A stretch of DNA of 64,000 bases, taken from positions 199,674 to 263,673 of the forward strand of contig NZ_CAKASM010000003.1 of NCBI RefSeq assembly GCF_916858675.1. The letters run 5' to 3'. The stretch's first letter is position 1, and each line of letters starts with the position of its first letter. Under the pieces are notes generated by a model. The model was not told the origin of the DNA. It saw nothing but the letters and a program-made list of their open reading frames with translations, and searched no databases. Origin of the DNA: Sphingomonas sp. Leaf21 (lineage in GTDB: Bacteria > Pseudomonadota > Alphaproteobacteria > Sphingomonadales > Sphingomonadaceae). Shown in pieces: positions 43,891 to 53,909 of the stretch. The translations under genes were made by a program, and so were the position numbers.

Positions 43891-44879
43891 GCGCTCCCGC
43901 TGGCACCCCTGTGAACGACGCCCCCCACATCCCGGTCCTGCTCGCCGAAGTGCTCGACGCGCTCGCGATCGTTCCCGGCGAGACGCATGTCGACGGCACG
44001 TTCGGCGCGGGCGGCTATACCCGCGCGATGCTGGGGCAGGGGGCGAAGGTCATTGCCTTCGATCGCGATCCCGACGCCATCACCAATGGCCAGGCGCTGG
44101 TCGCCGCCGAGCCGGGGCTGACCCTGGTGCACCGCGAATTCTCCGGGCTGGACCAGGAATTGCGCGCGCCGGTCGACGGCGTGGTGCTCGATATCGGCGT
44201 GTCCTCGATGCAGCTCGACCAGGCGGAGCGCGGCTTTTCCTTCCAGGGCGACGGGCCGCTCGACATGCGGATGGCGCAGGATGGCGAGTCGGCGGCGGAC
44301 TTCCTCAACACCGCCGATGAGGCCGCGATCGCCGATGTCCTCTATCATTATGGCGAGGAGCCGCGGTCGCGTCGTGTCGCGCAGGCGATCGTCGCCGCAC
44401 GTCCGCTGACCCGCACCGGCGAGCTGGCCGCCGTGGTGCGCCGCGCGCTCGGCTACCGACCGCACGACAAGAAGGATCCGGCGACACGGACCTTCCAGGC
44501 GATCCGCATCCATGTGAACCGGGAGCTGGACGAACTGGCCGACGGGCTGGCGGCGGCCGAGCGGGCGCTCAAGCCCGGGGGGCGGCTGGCGGTCGTGACG
44601 TTTCACAGTCTGGAAGATCGCATGGTCAAGCGATTCTTCCGCGAACGTGCCGGGCAGATGCCGGGCGGCTCGCGTCATCTGCCCGAACAGGCGGCGGCGC
44701 GCGCGCCCAGCTTCGCGCAGGTGGGCAAGGCGATCCGCGCGGGCGCGGTCGAGCTGGCGCGCAATCCGCGCGCGCGCTCGGCGACGCTGCGGTTCGCGAC
44801 ACGAACGGAATCACCCGCCTGGTCGGCGGGACAGGGACGGGCGCCGGGGGGCGAGTTGGGTCAGGAGTTGGGCGTATGA
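43887..44879 (+). CDS. rsmH: 16S rRNA (cytosine1402-N4)-methyltransferase RsmH
   Basis: RsmH (MraW) methylates N4 of C1402 in 16S rRNA. The 330-residue protein has [13 protein letters not shown], the SAM-binding [35 protein letters not shown] and the C-terminal [13 protein letters not shown]. The start is GTG overlapping the mraZ stop (GTGA). It overlaps ftsL by ATGA. Confidence 0.96.
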   Translation: MSAPAGTPVNDAPHIPVLLAEVLDALAIVPGETHVDGTFGAGGYTRAMLGQGAKVIAFDRDPDAITNGQALVAAEPGLTLVHREFSGLDQELRAPVDGVVLDIGVSSMQLDQAERGFSFQGDGPLDMRMAQDGESAADFLNTADEAAIADVLYHYGEEPRSRRVAQAIVAARPLTRTGELAAVVRRALGYRPHDKKDPATRTFQAIRIHVNRELDELADGLAAAERALKPGGRLAVVTFHSLEDRMVKRFFRERAGQMPGGSRHLPEQAAARAPSFAQVGKAIRAGAVELARNPRARSATLRFATRTESPAWSAGQGRAPGGELGQELGV

Positions 44880-45538
44880 CGGCGGCATATCGGTTGAAGG
44901 GGATCGGGTGGTTCGGGAGCTGCGTCGCAGTCGTCCTGGGCTTTTACCTGGTGTCCTTGCAGGTGGCGGCGGAGCGCAAGAAGCTCGACGACGTCAACGG
45001 CCGCATCCGTATGGCCGAGCGTGACATTCGCGCGCTCGAGACCGAGTTCGACACCCGCGCCAATCTCGTCCAGCTCGAGAAATGGAACGGCGACACGCTG
45101 GCGCTGACCGCGCCGGTCGCCGGGCAGTTCGTCGGCGACGAGGCGCAGCTCGCCTCGCTCGACGTGACTCAGGGGCCCGCCGCCGGAACCGTCCAGACCG
45201 CCGCGCTGCTCGTGCCCTCGCAGTCGCTGCCGGTCACCCCGCCCGTGGTGACCGCCGCCGCCAGCGCCGCCCCCGTCGCCAAGCCGCTCGCGCCCGCCCC
45301 CGTCGTGAAGCTGGCCAAGGTCGTGCTGCCCCAGCCGCAGGTCGTGAAGGCCGTGTCCGAGCGTATCGTCTCGACCAAGGCCGCCAAGCCCGCACCGATC
45401 GCGACCGTCCGTACCGCCGCCGCCGTCGCCAGGGTGCGTCCGCAGGCGGTGGCGATGCTCGACCGCCAGCTGCTGTCCGACACCACGCTGGGTGACATTT
45501 TGAAGGGGGCCAAGACCGAATCGCGGCGGCGGCGTTGA
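44876..45538 (+). CDS. ftsL: Cell division protein FtsL-like
   Basis: The position between rsmH and ftsI, a single N-terminal membrane helix (about 9-30), and a following heptad-like coiled coil (about 31-65, [19 protein letters not shown]) identify FtsL, a divisome scaffold partner of FtsB and FtsQ. The protein is 220 residues, longer than typical FtsL, because of an Ala/Pro/Val/Lys-rich tail after about residue 85. The ATG overlaps rsmH by 4 nt; the stop overlaps ftsI as TTGA. Confidence 0.85.
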   Translation: MTAAYRLKGIGWFGSCVAVVLGFYLVSLQVAAERKKLDDVNGRIRMAERDIRALETEFDTRANLVQLEKWNGDTLALTAPVAGQFVGDEAQLASLDVTQGPAAGTVQTAALLVPSQSLPVTPPVVTAAASAAPVAKPLAPAPVVKLAKVVLPQPQVVKAVSERIVSTKAAKPAPIATVRTAAAVARVRPQAVAMLDRQLLSDTTLGDILKGAKTESRRRR

Positions 45539-47253
45539 GCGTACTCGTCGCCCGCCCTGCCGGAACCCAGCGGACCGCCGGCCAGCGCCATGCGCTGGTC
45601 GCGACGACGCATATGCGTCTGATGATGCTGATGATGCTGTTCGGCGCGGCGGTGCTCGTCGTGATCGGACGGCTGATGCTGCTGGCGGTGTTCGCCGGAC
45701 CCGCCGATGCGGCCGCGCGGACCGCGACGCTGGCGGCGCGGGGCGATATCGTCGACCGCAACGGCGCGCCGCTGGCGCGGACGATCGATAGCTGGACGAT
45801 CGCGGTCCATCCCAAGAAGCTGATCGGCGATCCGATGGAGATCGCGGCGCGCCTCGCCGCGCTGATGCCCGATCGCGGCGATCAGGCCTGGTTCTACGGC
45901 CAGCTGACCCGCAAGGCGAATTTCGTCTATCTGCAACGCCGTGCCAGCCCCGCGCTGGTCGAGCAGGTCAACGCGATCGGCGAGCCGGGGCTGGTCTTCG
46001 ATCGCGAGACGCAGCGCCTCTATCCGCAATCGACGCTCGCCGCGCACGCACTCGGCTTCCTGTCCACCGACGGGCACGGGATGAGCGGCATGGAGCGCGT
46101 GCTGGACGAGCGGCTGCTCAACCCGGCCCATGCGGGCAAGCCCGTCGCGCTGTCGATCGACACCCGCGTCCAGGCGGCGATGGAGAGCGAACTGGGCCGC
46201 GCGATGAACACCTTCCATGCGCGGGCGGGCGGCGGCATCGTGCTCGACGTCCATACGGGCGAAGTCGTCGCGATGGTGTCGATGCCGACCTTCAACCCCA
46301 ACCGGGTCGGGATGGCGGGCACCGAGGAGTTGCGCAACATCACGACGCAGAGCGTGTTCGAGCTGGGTTCGACCTTCAAGCCGATCACCATGGCGATCGC
46401 GATGGACACCGGCGTCGTCACCTCGATGGCGCGGCGCTTCGACGCGACGCATCCGCTCAAGGTCGGCGGCTATACCATCCATGACGAGCGCGGCGATCCG
46501 AAGCGCTGGCTCAACATGGCGGAGACGCTGATCTATTCCTCCAACATCGCCACCGCGCGCGTCGCCGACGAGATCGGGCCGGAGCGGATGCAGGGGATGT
46601 TCAAGAAGCTGGGCTTCGACACCCGGCCCGATATCGAGCTGCGTGAGAAGGGACGGCCGCTCTGGCCGACCTATTGGGCGCGGACCACGACGATGACCAC
46701 CGCCTATGGCCATGGCATCGCGGTGACGCCGCTCCATCTCGCCTCCGCCTATGCCGCGCTGGTGAATGGCGGCATCTGGCGCCCGACGACCCTGCTGAAG
46801 GTCGAGCCCGGCCATGCGCCCGAGGGGCGCCGCGTCCTGAGCGAGGCGACCAGCGCGCGGATGCGCCAGATGCTGCGCCTGGTCGTGATGCGCGGCACGG
46901 GGCGCAAGGGCGATGCGCCGGGCTATCGCGTCGGTGGCAAGACTGGTACGGCGGAGGCGGCGGTGGCGGGCGGCTATGACCGGTCGCGCAACGTGGCGAC
47001 CTTTGCCGCGGCCTTCCCGATGGACGCGCCGCGCTATGTCGTGCTGGCGATGCTCGACTCGCCTCAGGGGACGAAGGAGACATTCGGTTGGAAAACCGCA
47101 GCCTGGAACGCCGCGCCGGTGGTCGGGCGGACGATCGCGCGGGTTGGGTCGATGCTGGGCGTCGTGCCGGATTCGAACCGCGACGTCGACGTGTCGGACA
47201 TCCTGCCGACGCTATGGCAGGATCCGACGCGGCCGCCGGTGGATGGGCGATGA
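45535..47253 (+). CDS. ftsI: Peptidoglycan transpeptidase FtsI (PBP3)
   Basis: FtsI crosslinks septal peptidoglycan. The 572-residue protein has an N-terminal membrane helix (about 30-52), a dimerisation/pedestal domain (ARGDIVDRNGAPLAR near residue 65) and a transpeptidase domain with active-site S279-x-x-K282 (GSTFKP), S335-S336-N337 and K469-T470-G471. The start is probably TTG overlapping the ftsL stop; an ATG at residue 27 is an alternative. A 10-bp gap precedes murE. Confidence 0.94.
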   Translation: MSVLVARPAGTQRTAGQRHALVATTHMRLMMLMMLFGAAVLVVIGRLMLLAVFAGPADAAARTATLAARGDIVDRNGAPLARTIDSWTIAVHPKKLIGDPMEIAARLAALMPDRGDQAWFYGQLTRKANFVYLQRRASPALVEQVNAIGEPGLVFDRETQRLYPQSTLAAHALGFLSTDGHGMSGMERVLDERLLNPAHAGKPVALSIDTRVQAAMESELGRAMNTFHARAGGGIVLDVHTGEVVAMVSMPTFNPNRVGMAGTEELRNITTQSVFELGSTFKPITMAIAMDTGVVTSMARRFDATHPLKVGGYTIHDERGDPKRWLNMAETLIYSSNIATARVADEIGPERMQGMFKKLGFDTRPDIELREKGRPLWPTYWARTTTMTTAYGHGIAVTPLHLASAYAALVNGGIWRPTTLLKVEPGHAPEGRRVLSEATSARMRQMLRLVVMRGTGRKGDAPGYRVGGKTGTAEAAVAGGYDRSRNVATFAAAFPMDAPRYVVLAMLDSPQGTKETFGWKTAAWNAAPVVGRTIARVGSMLGVVPDSNRDVDVSDILPTLWQDPTRPPVDGR

Positions 47254-47263
47254 GGCAGGCGGC

Positions 47264-48694
47264 ATGAAGCTGAACCAACTGACCGACGAACATCTCGGCG
47301 AGGGCGGCGACGCCCTCGTCTCCGGTTTCGCGATCGATCATCGCAAGGTCGCGCCGGGCACCGTCTTCGGCGCGTTCCAGGGCGCGCGCGTGAATGGCGA
47401 GGACTTTATCGCCGACGCGGTGCGCAGCGGCGCGGTCGCGGTGGTGGCGCGGCCGGGCGTCAAGGTCGAGGGCGCGGTCCATATCGCCTCGGACGAACCG
47501 CGCGCGGCCTTCGCACGACTGGCGGCGGCGTTCTTCGCGCCATTCCCGACGACGGCGGTGGCGGTCACCGGCACCAACGGCAAGACCTCGACGGTCGAGA
47601 TGACGCGGCAGCTCTGGCGGATGGCGGGGCATCATGCGGCGTCGATCGGCACGCTGGGCGTCACCACCGCCGACGAGCGGACCTATACCGGCCTGACCAC
47701 GCCCGATGTCGTGACCTTCCTGTCCAACGTCGCGGGGCTGGCGCGCGAAGGGGTGACCCATCTGGCGTTCGAGGCGTCCAGCCACGGCCTGACCCAGTAT
47801 CGGACCGAGGGGCTGGAGGTATCGGCGGCGGCCTTCACCAACCTGTCGCGCGACCATCTCGACTATCATGGCGACATGGGCGCGTATCTGGCGGCCAAGA
47901 TGCGGCTGTTCTCCGAGGTGCTGTCGCCGACCGGGACGGCGGTCGTCTGGTCGGATGACGTCGAGAGCGGGCGGGTGATCGACCTGGCGCGCGCGCGGGG
48001 CAACAAGCTGGTCACGGTGGGCACGCGCGGATCGACGCTGAAGCTGGTCGAGCGGCATCCGACGCTGCTGGGGCAGGGGCTGGTGATCGCCGATGAGCAG
48101 GGCACGATCCATAAGGTGCAACTGCCTCTGATCGGGGCCTATCAGGCTGCCAACGCGCTGGTCTCGGCGGGGCTGGTGATCGCGACCGGTGGCGATGTAG
48201 CCAGGACGATCGCCGATCTCGCCCGGTTGCAGCCGGTGCGCGGACGGCTGGAACGCGCCGCCATCGCGCGCAGCGGTGCGCCGATCTATGTCGACTATGC
48301 CCATACCCCCGACGCGATCGAGGCGGCGATCGCCGCGCTCAAGCCCCATGCGGGCGGGCGACTGATCGTGGTGCTGGGCGCGGGCGGCGACCGCGATCCG
48401 GGCAAGCGCGAGGCGATGGGGCAGGTGGCGTCGATGCAGGCCGACCGGGTGATCGTGACCGACGACAATCCCCGCAACGAGGATCCCGCCGCGATCCGCG
48501 CGCAGGTGCTGCGCGGCGCTACGGGTGCGATCGAGATCGGCGACCGTCGCGCCGCCATCGCCGCCGCCATCGCCGAGGCGGGCGAACAGGACATCGTGCT
48601 GATCGCGGGCAAGGGGCATGAGCAGGGCCAGATCGTCGGCGACCTCGTCCTGCCCTTCGACGATGTCGCGGTCGCGCGCGAGTGCGCGGCATGA
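47264..48694 (+). CDS. murE: UDP-MurNAc-L-Ala-D-Glu:meso-diaminopimelate ligase
   Basis: MurE adds the third amino acid of the peptidoglycan stem. The 476-residue protein has VAVTGTNGKTSTVEM for ATP, EASSHGLTQYR, and D401-N402-P403-R404, the motif that selects meso-diaminopimelate. The ATG is preceded by AGGCGG. The stop overlaps the start of a 47-codon gene as ATGA. Confidence 0.96.
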   Translation: MKLNQLTDEHLGEGGDALVSGFAIDHRKVAPGTVFGAFQGARVNGEDFIADAVRSGAVAVVARPGVKVEGAVHIASDEPRAAFARLAAAFFAPFPTTAVAVTGTNGKTSTVEMTRQLWRMAGHHAASIGTLGVTTADERTYTGLTTPDVVTFLSNVAGLAREGVTHLAFEASSHGLTQYRTEGLEVSAAAFTNLSRDHLDYHGDMGAYLAAKMRLFSEVLSPTGTAVVWSDDVESGRVIDLARARGNKLVTVGTRGSTLKLVERHPTLLGQGLVIADEQGTIHKVQLPLIGAYQAANALVSAGLVIATGGDVARTIADLARLQPVRGRLERAAIARSGAPIYVDYAHTPDAIEAAIAALKPHAGGRLIVVLGAGGDRDPGKREAMGQVASMQADRVIVTDDNPRNEDPAAIRAQVLRGATGAIEIGDRRAAIAAAIAEAGEQDIVLIAGKGHEQGQIVGDLVLPFDDVAVARECAA

Positions 48695-48834
48695 GCGGCG
48701 CCAACGTCAAGGCGCCCGTCACCAAGGCACCCCCCGCACCGCCCGCCGACGCGGGTCAGGCCGAAGCCCCGGTGCGTGAGCGCCGCAAGCTGTCGCTGCA
48801 TTACGGCGCCTCCGCGCCGGGAGGGCGTCCATGA
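48691..48834 (+). CDS. 47-residue protein between murE and murF, unknown function
   Basis: An ATG at 48691 overlaps the murE stop as ATGA, and its TGA at 48832-48834 overlaps the murF ATG at 48831 as ATGA. The frame encodes 47 residues: an Ala/Pro/Lys-rich first part (residues 1-27) and a basic end with RERRKLSLHYGASAPGG. There is no membrane helix or signal peptide. The same style of overlap joins most real genes in this cluster, which supports translation. I recognise no family; it could also be a chance frame that only moves ribosomes from murE to murF. Confidence 0.6.
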   Translation: MSGANVKAPVTKAPPAPPADAGQAEAPVRERRKLSLHYGASAPGGRP

Positions 48835-50210
48835 GCCTGTGGACCGCGCGGGAAATCGCCGCCGCGACCGGGGGCGTCGCCTCCGCCGACTTCGCGGTAT
48901 CGGGCGTCGCCTTCGACAGTCGCGAGGTGGGGCCGGGCGATCTGTTCGTCGCGATGCGCGGCGATGCGACCGATGGCCACCGCTTCCTGGACCAGGCCTT
49001 CGCGCAGGGTGCGACGGGCGCGCTGGTCAGCGACGCTTGCGACCATCCCTCGGTCCGGGTCGATGACAGCTTCCACGCGCTGGAGGATCTGGCGCGTGCC
49101 TCGCGGGCGCGCAGCGACGCGGTGATCATCGGCGTCACCGGTTCGGTCGGCAAGACCAGCGCCAAGGAAGCGCTCTACGCCGCGCTGGAACGCGGCTGGC
49201 GCGGGCAGGTCCATCGCTCGGTGAAGAGCTACAACAACCATACCGGCGTACCGCTCAGCCTCGCCCGGATGCCGCGCGACGTTCGTGCGGGCGTGTTCGA
49301 GATGGGGATGAACCATGCGGGCGAACTGTCCGCGCTGACCGCGATGGTCCGCCCGCACATCGCGATCGTCACCGCGATCGCGCCGGCGCATACCGAATTC
49401 TTTCCCGACGAGTCCGCGATCGCCGATGCCAAGGGCGAGATCTTCCAGGGGCTCGAGCCCGGTGGCACCGCGATCATCCCCTATGACAGCCCGCACCGCG
49501 ACCGGCTGATCGCCGCCGCCCGGCCCTACGCGGCGCATATCGTGACCTTCGGCTTCGATCCGGCCGCCGACGTCCGCGCGGTCGAGGCGATCCGCAGCGC
49601 GACGGGCGGCAGCTTCGTGACCGCCAGGCTCGGCGACCGCGAGTTGAACTTCACCCTGTCGCAACCGGGACGCCACTGGGTATCCAACGCGCTCGCCGTG
49701 CTGGCGGCGGTCGATGCAGCGGGCGGCGACCTGGGGCTGGCGGGCCTCGCACTGGCGGAGCTCGGCGGTTTGCCGGGACGGGGCGCGCGCTTCCGCACCG
49801 GCAACGGCGCGCTCGTCATCGACGAAAGCTACAACGCCAACCCCGCTTCGATGCGCGCCACCCTGGCCGTACTGGCCGAGGAGCCGGGACGCCATGTCGC
49901 GGTGCTGGGCGAGATGCGCGAATTGGGCGAGGACTCCGCCGACTATCATGCGGGACTGGTCGAGCCGATCCTCGCGGCGCGCGTCGAACGGGCGTTGCTC
50001 GTCGGTGAGTCGATGGCGCCGCTCGCGGCCGCGCTTGAGGGGCGGGTGGAATTCGTCCATGTGACCGATGCTAAGGCCGCGCGTGAGGCGCTGGCTTCGA
50101 TCATGACGCCCGACGACGTGGTGCTGATCAAGGGGTCGAACGGCGTTGGGCTGTCGCGCGTGGTGACGGCGCTGCGTGACGATCGGCGAACGGGCGGGGC
50201 GCAAGACTAA
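48831..50210 (+). CDS. murF: UDP-MurNAc-tripeptide:D-Ala-D-Ala ligase
   Basis: MurF completes the UDP-MurNAc pentapeptide. The 459-residue protein has the N-terminal [19 protein letters not shown], the ATP-binding [31 protein letters not shown] and [12 protein letters not shown]. It overlaps the small upstream gene by 4 nt and mraY by one base (TAATG). Confidence 0.96.
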   Translation: MSLWTAREIAAATGGVASADFAVSGVAFDSREVGPGDLFVAMRGDATDGHRFLDQAFAQGATGALVSDACDHPSVRVDDSFHALEDLARASRARSDAVIIGVTGSVGKTSAKEALYAALERGWRGQVHRSVKSYNNHTGVPLSLARMPRDVRAGVFEMGMNHAGELSALTAMVRPHIAIVTAIAPAHTEFFPDESAIADAKGEIFQGLEPGGTAIIPYDSPHRDRLIAAARPYAAHIVTFGFDPAADVRAVEAIRSATGGSFVTARLGDRELNFTLSQPGRHWVSNALAVLAAVDAAGGDLGLAGLALAELGGLPGRGARFRTGNGALVIDESYNANPASMRATLAVLAEEPGRHVAVLGEMRELGEDSADYHAGLVEPILAARVERALLVGESMAPLAAALEGRVEFVHVTDAKAAREALASIMTPDDVVLIKGSNGVGLSRVVTALRDDRRTGGAQD

Positions 50211-51280
50211 TGCTGTACTGGATCGCGGAGCATCTGGGCTTTCCGGGGCTTTTCAATCTCATCCGCTACCAATCCTTTCGCACCGGCGCGACGGTGGCGA
50301 CCGCCCTGTTCATCGGCCTGCTGATCGGGCCGCGTTTCATCGGCTGGTTGCGCGTCCGTCAGGGCAAGGGGCAGCCGATCCGCGCCGACGGGCCGCAGAC
50401 CCATCTCGCCAAGCGCGGTACGCCGACCATGGGCGGGCTGATGATCCTGACCAGCATGGCGCTGGCGATCATCATCTGGATGAACGTCTTCAACCCCTAT
50501 GTCTGGGCGTGCCTGTTCGTCACCCTGGGGTTCGGCGCGATCGGCTTCCTCGACGATTATGACAAGGTGCGGAAGGCCTCGACCGCTGGCGTGTCGGGGC
50601 GGACCCGGCTGCTGCTCGAATTCGCGATCGCGGGCATCGCGGCGTGGATCATCATGGGGCAGAACGGGCCGCACCTCTACCTGCCCTTCACCTCGCGCAT
50701 GTATATCGACCTCGGCTATTTCTACCCGTTGTTCGCCGCGTTCACGATCGTCGCGTTCGGCAATGCGGTGAACCTGACCGACGGGCTCGACGGTCTGGCG
50801 ACGATGCCGGTGATCATCGCCAGCGTCGCGTTCATGGTCATCGTCTACCTCGCCGGTAACGCCAAGTTCGCCGACTATCTGGGCATCCCGCACGTCCCCG
50901 GCGCGGGCGAGCTGGCCATCTTCTGCGGCGCGGTGGTCGGCGCGGGGCTCGCCTTCCTGTGGTTCAATGCGCCCCCGGCGGCGGTGTTCATGGGCGATAC
51001 CGGCAGCCTGGCGCTGGGCGGTGCGCTGGGCACCATCGCGGTCGTCGCGCATCACGAGATCGTGCTGGGCATCATCGGCGGCCTGTTCGTGGTCGAGGCG
51101 CTGTCGGTCATCATCCAGGTGTTCTTCTACAAGCGGACCGGCAAGCGGGTGTTCCGCATGGCGCCGATCCACCACCATTTCGAGCAGCTCGGCTGGTCGG
51201 AGCCGACGGTCGTGATCCGCTTCTGGATCATCGCCTTCGTGCTGGCGCTGGCGGGTCTGTCGACGTTGAAGCTGCGATGA
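50210..51280 (+). CDS. mraY: Phospho-MurNAc-pentapeptide translocase MraY
   Basis: MraY forms lipid I from undecaprenyl phosphate at the inner membrane. The 356-residue protein has about ten membrane helices, [16 protein letters not shown], the catalytic-region [25 protein letters not shown] with essential aspartates, and [15 protein letters not shown]. The ATG overlaps murF by one base. The stop overlaps murD by ATGA. Confidence 0.97.
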   Translation: MLYWIAEHLGFPGLFNLIRYQSFRTGATVATALFIGLLIGPRFIGWLRVRQGKGQPIRADGPQTHLAKRGTPTMGGLMILTSMALAIIIWMNVFNPYVWACLFVTLGFGAIGFLDDYDKVRKASTAGVSGRTRLLLEFAIAGIAAWIIMGQNGPHLYLPFTSRMYIDLGYFYPLFAAFTIVAFGNAVNLTDGLDGLATMPVIIASVAFMVIVYLAGNAKFADYLGIPHVPGAGELAIFCGAVVGAGLAFLWFNAPPAAVFMGDTGSLALGGALGTIAVVAHHEIVLGIIGGLFVVEALSVIIQVFFYKRTGKRVFRMAPIHHHFEQLGWSEPTVVIRFWIIAFVLALAGLSTLKLR

Positions 51281-52680
51281 TCGTCGCGGGCGACTGGGCG
51301 GGACAACGTTACGCGGTGCTGGGGCTCGCACGCTCCGGCGCCGCGACCGTTTCGGCGCTGCTGGCGGGCGGCGCGAGCGTGGTCGCGTGGGACAGCGATC
51401 CCGCCCGGCGCGAGGCTATCCTCCCCGGTACGGGGAGGGGGACCAGCGAAGCTGGTGGAGGGGGAGCGCCGCAAGCGACCCCCTTTTCCGATACCCCCCT
51501 CCACCACCAGCCTGCGGCTGGCGGTCCCCCTCCCCGTGCCGGGGAGGATCTGGTGATCGCGCCGCTGGACGATCTGTCGGGCTTCGACGCGCTCGTCGTG
51601 TCGCCGGGCGTGCCGCTCAACAGCCACCCGCTGGCCGCCGCCGCCCGCCTGGCCGGGGTGAAGGTGATCGGTGACATCGAACTCTTCGCGCAGGCGCGGC
51701 ATGATCTGCCCCCGCACAAGGTGGTCGGCATCACCGGCACCAACGGCAAGTCGACCACGACCGCGCTCGTCCACCACATCCTGAAGGCGGCGGGTTTGCC
51801 CACCCTGATGGGCGGCAATATCGGCCTGCCGATCCTGGGACAGGTGCCGCTGCCCGATGGCGGGGTCTATGTGCTGGAGTTGTCCAGCTATCAGATCGAC
51901 CTGACGCGCAGTCTGGATTGCGACGTGGCGGTGCTGCTCAACATCACGCCCGATCACCTCGACCGTTATGACGGATTCGCGGGCTATGCCGCGTCCAAGG
52001 CACGGCTGTTCGCGATGCAGTCGGCAGGACATGTCGCGGTGGTCGGTACGGGTGACGAGGCCTCGGTCAATATCGCGCAGGGGCTGGCGGGGCGAACCGA
52101 CGATCTCGTGACGATCGCGCTCGACACCATGCTCGACCAGAGCCGCTGGCCCGCGCTGCAGGGTCCGCATAACGCCCAGAATGCGCAGGCGGCGATCGCC
52201 GTCGCGCGCGCACTGGGCATCGGTGACGACGCGATCGAGCGCGGCCTTGCGAGCTATGCCAGCCTGCCGCACCGGATGCAGCATGTCGTGACCCGCGGCG
52301 GCGTCGCGTTCGTCAACGATTCCAAGGCGACCAACCCCGAATCCACCGCCCCCGCGCTCGCCGCGTTCCCGCGCGTCCACTGGATCGTCGGCGGCAAGCG
52401 CAAGGGCGAGGATCTCGACGCCTGCGTGCCCCATCTCGGCCATGTCGTGGCGGCCTATACGATCGGCGAGGCGGCACCACTTTTCTTCGACCTGTTGAAG
52501 GACAGGGTTCCCGTGGTCGAGCAATCGGGCACGCTGGAGGCGGCGGTCGCCCATGCGGCGGCGGCGGCGCGGCCGGGCGACACCGTCCTGCTGTCCCCCG
52601 CCTGCGCCAGTTTCGACCAGTTTCGCGATTATGAAGCGCGGGGCGATGCCTTTCGCGCGGCGGTGGAGGGTCTGGCGTGA
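51277..52680 (+). CDS. murD: UDP-MurNAc-L-Ala:D-glutamate ligase with an in-frame repeat insertion
   Basis: MurD adds D-glutamate to UDP-MurNAc-L-alanine. The 467-residue protein has the N-terminal UDP-binding domain ([15 protein letters not shown]), the ATP loop [24 protein letters not shown], and the C-terminal [12 protein letters not shown]. Residues 48-91 ([12 protein letters not shown] to GPPPRAGED) are encoded by a 132-bp palindromic repeat, exactly 44 codons with no stop. The conserved sequence resumes at LVIAPLDDL and [12 protein letters not shown]. The insertion falls in the first domain, away from the ATP site, so the enzyme is probably still active; the intact downstream operon and essential role support this. 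Confidence 0.93.
   Translation: MIVAGDWAGQRYAVLGLARSGAATVSALLAGGASVVAWDSDPARREAILPGTGRGTSEAGGGGAPQATPFSDTPLHHQPAAGGPPPRAGEDLVIAPLDDLSGFDALVVSPGVPLNSHPLAAAARLAGVKVIGDIELFAQARHDLPPHKVVGITGTNGKSTTTALVHHILKAAGLPTLMGGNIGLPILGQVPLPDGGVYVLELSSYQIDLTRSLDCDVAVLLNITPDHLDRYDGFAGYAASKARLFAMQSAGHVAVVGTGDEASVNIAQGLAGRTDDLVTIALDTMLDQSRWPALQGPHNAQNAQAAIAVARALGIGDDAIERGLASYASLPHRMQHVVTRGGVAFVNDSKATNPESTAPALAAFPRVHWIVGGKRKGEDLDACVPHLGHVVAAYTIGEAAPLFFDLLKDRVPVVEQSGTLEAAVAHAAAAARPGDTVLLSPACASFDQFRDYEARGDAFRAAVEGLA
51418..51549 (+). repeat. Type-A palindromic element inside murD, in frame
   Basis: The element begins atcctcccc and ends ggggaggat. Its halves carry inverted arms (gggggaccagcgaagctggtgg on the left and its mirrored form ccaccagcctgcggctgg-cggtcccc on the right). 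The architecture matches the copies at 3279-3405 and 57367-57487. Its length is a multiple of three and the murD frame has no stop within it. Confidence 0.93.
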
Positions 52681-53909
52681 GTGATCGCACTGCAAAGTCC
52701 GGCCCGCGACCCGGGCTGATCGGCTCGATGAAGGGCCGGGGCGGGCGCGGCGACCGTTCGCCGCTCGGCACCTGGTTCTGGGATATCGACCGGGTGCTGC
52801 TGCTGCTCACCCTGTTCCTCATCGCGATCGGCCTGATCGCCGTCGCCGCCGCGAGCCCCGCGACCGCGATCCGCTATTCGGGCGAGCACCGGAAGTTCGC
52901 GCCGCTCTATTATTTCTGGCGACAGGTGATGTGGGTCGGCGTGTCGCTGCCGGTGCTGTTCGCCGTCTCGATGCTGCCGGTCGTTACCGCGCGGCGGATG
53001 GCGGTGCTGGGCACGGGCGTGTTGATCGCGATCCTGGCCGTCACGCCCTTCATCGGGGTGGAGATCAACGGCGCAAGGCGCTGGATCGGCTTCGGCATCG
53101 CGCAGTTCCAGCCATCCGAATTCCTGAAGCCGCTGTTCATCGTGACGATGGCGTGGGTCCTGTCGCTTCGCGCCAAGGAGAAGGATCTGCCCGCGACGCT
53201 CATCACGATGGGCATGACCGGGCTGGTCGCGGGTCTGCTGATGCTGCAACCCGATTTCGGCCAGACCATCGTCTTCTGCCTGGTCTGGGTCGCGCTCCTG
53301 ATGATCTCGGGCACGCCGATGCGGGTGATGGTCGCGATCGGATCGCTGGCGCCGATCGGGCTGGTCACCGCCTATATGTTCTACGGCGTGGCGCGCAGCC
53401 GGATCAACGCCTTCCTCTTCCCCGATGTCGACGGAGAGGGTGCGGCGGACCATTTCCAGGTCAATGCGGCGCACAACACGCTGACCGCTGGCGGCTGGAC
53501 CGGCACGGGACCCGGCGGCGGCTCGGCGAAGTTCGGCCTGCCGGAAGCGCATACCGACTATATCTTCTCGGTGATCGGCGAGGAGTTCGGGTTGATCGCC
53601 TGCTCGATCATTGCCCTCGTCTTTCTGGCGATCGTGGTGCGCGTCTTCGTGAAGCTGCTTGACGAACAGGACGAGTTCAAGCTCTACGCCGCGTCCGGAC
53701 TGGCCGTGCAGTTCGGCGCGCAGGCGCTGATCTCGATGGCGGTGAACACGGGGCTCGCTCCGTCGAAGGGCATGACCCTGCCGTTCATCAGCTATGGCGG
53801 CTCGTCGATGATCGCGCTGTCGATCGGGATGGGGTTGTTGCTGGCGTTCACGCGGCGCAACCCGTTCCTGACGCGCAGCCCCTATGTAGTCAGGTGGAGC
53901 GGGCAATGA
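52677..53909 (+). CDS. ftsW: Peptidoglycan glycosyltransferase FtsW
   Basis: FtsW polymerises lipid II at the septum together with FtsI. The 410-residue SEDS-family protein has about ten membrane helices, GARRWIGFGIAQFQPSEF with a conserved Pro-Ser-Glu, and KGMTLPFISYGGSSM near the C-terminus. The start is GTG overlapping the murD stop (GTGA). It overlaps murG by ATGA. Confidence 0.95.
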   Translation: MSDRTAKSGPRPGLIGSMKGRGGRGDRSPLGTWFWDIDRVLLLLTLFLIAIGLIAVAAASPATAIRYSGEHRKFAPLYYFWRQVMWVGVSLPVLFAVSMLPVVTARRMAVLGTGVLIAILAVTPFIGVEINGARRWIGFGIAQFQPSEFLKPLFIVTMAWVLSLRAKEKDLPATLITMGMTGLVAGLLMLQPDFGQTIVFCLVWVALLMISGTPMRVMVAIGSLAPIGLVTAYMFYGVARSRINAFLFPDVDGEGAADHFQVNAAHNTLTAGGWTGTGPGGGSAKFGLPEAHTDYIFSVIGEEFGLIACSIIALVFLAIVVRVFVKLLDEQDEFKLYAASGLAVQFGAQALISMAVNTGLAPSKGMTLPFISYGGSSMIALSIGMGLLLAFTRRNPFLTRSPYVVRWSGQ

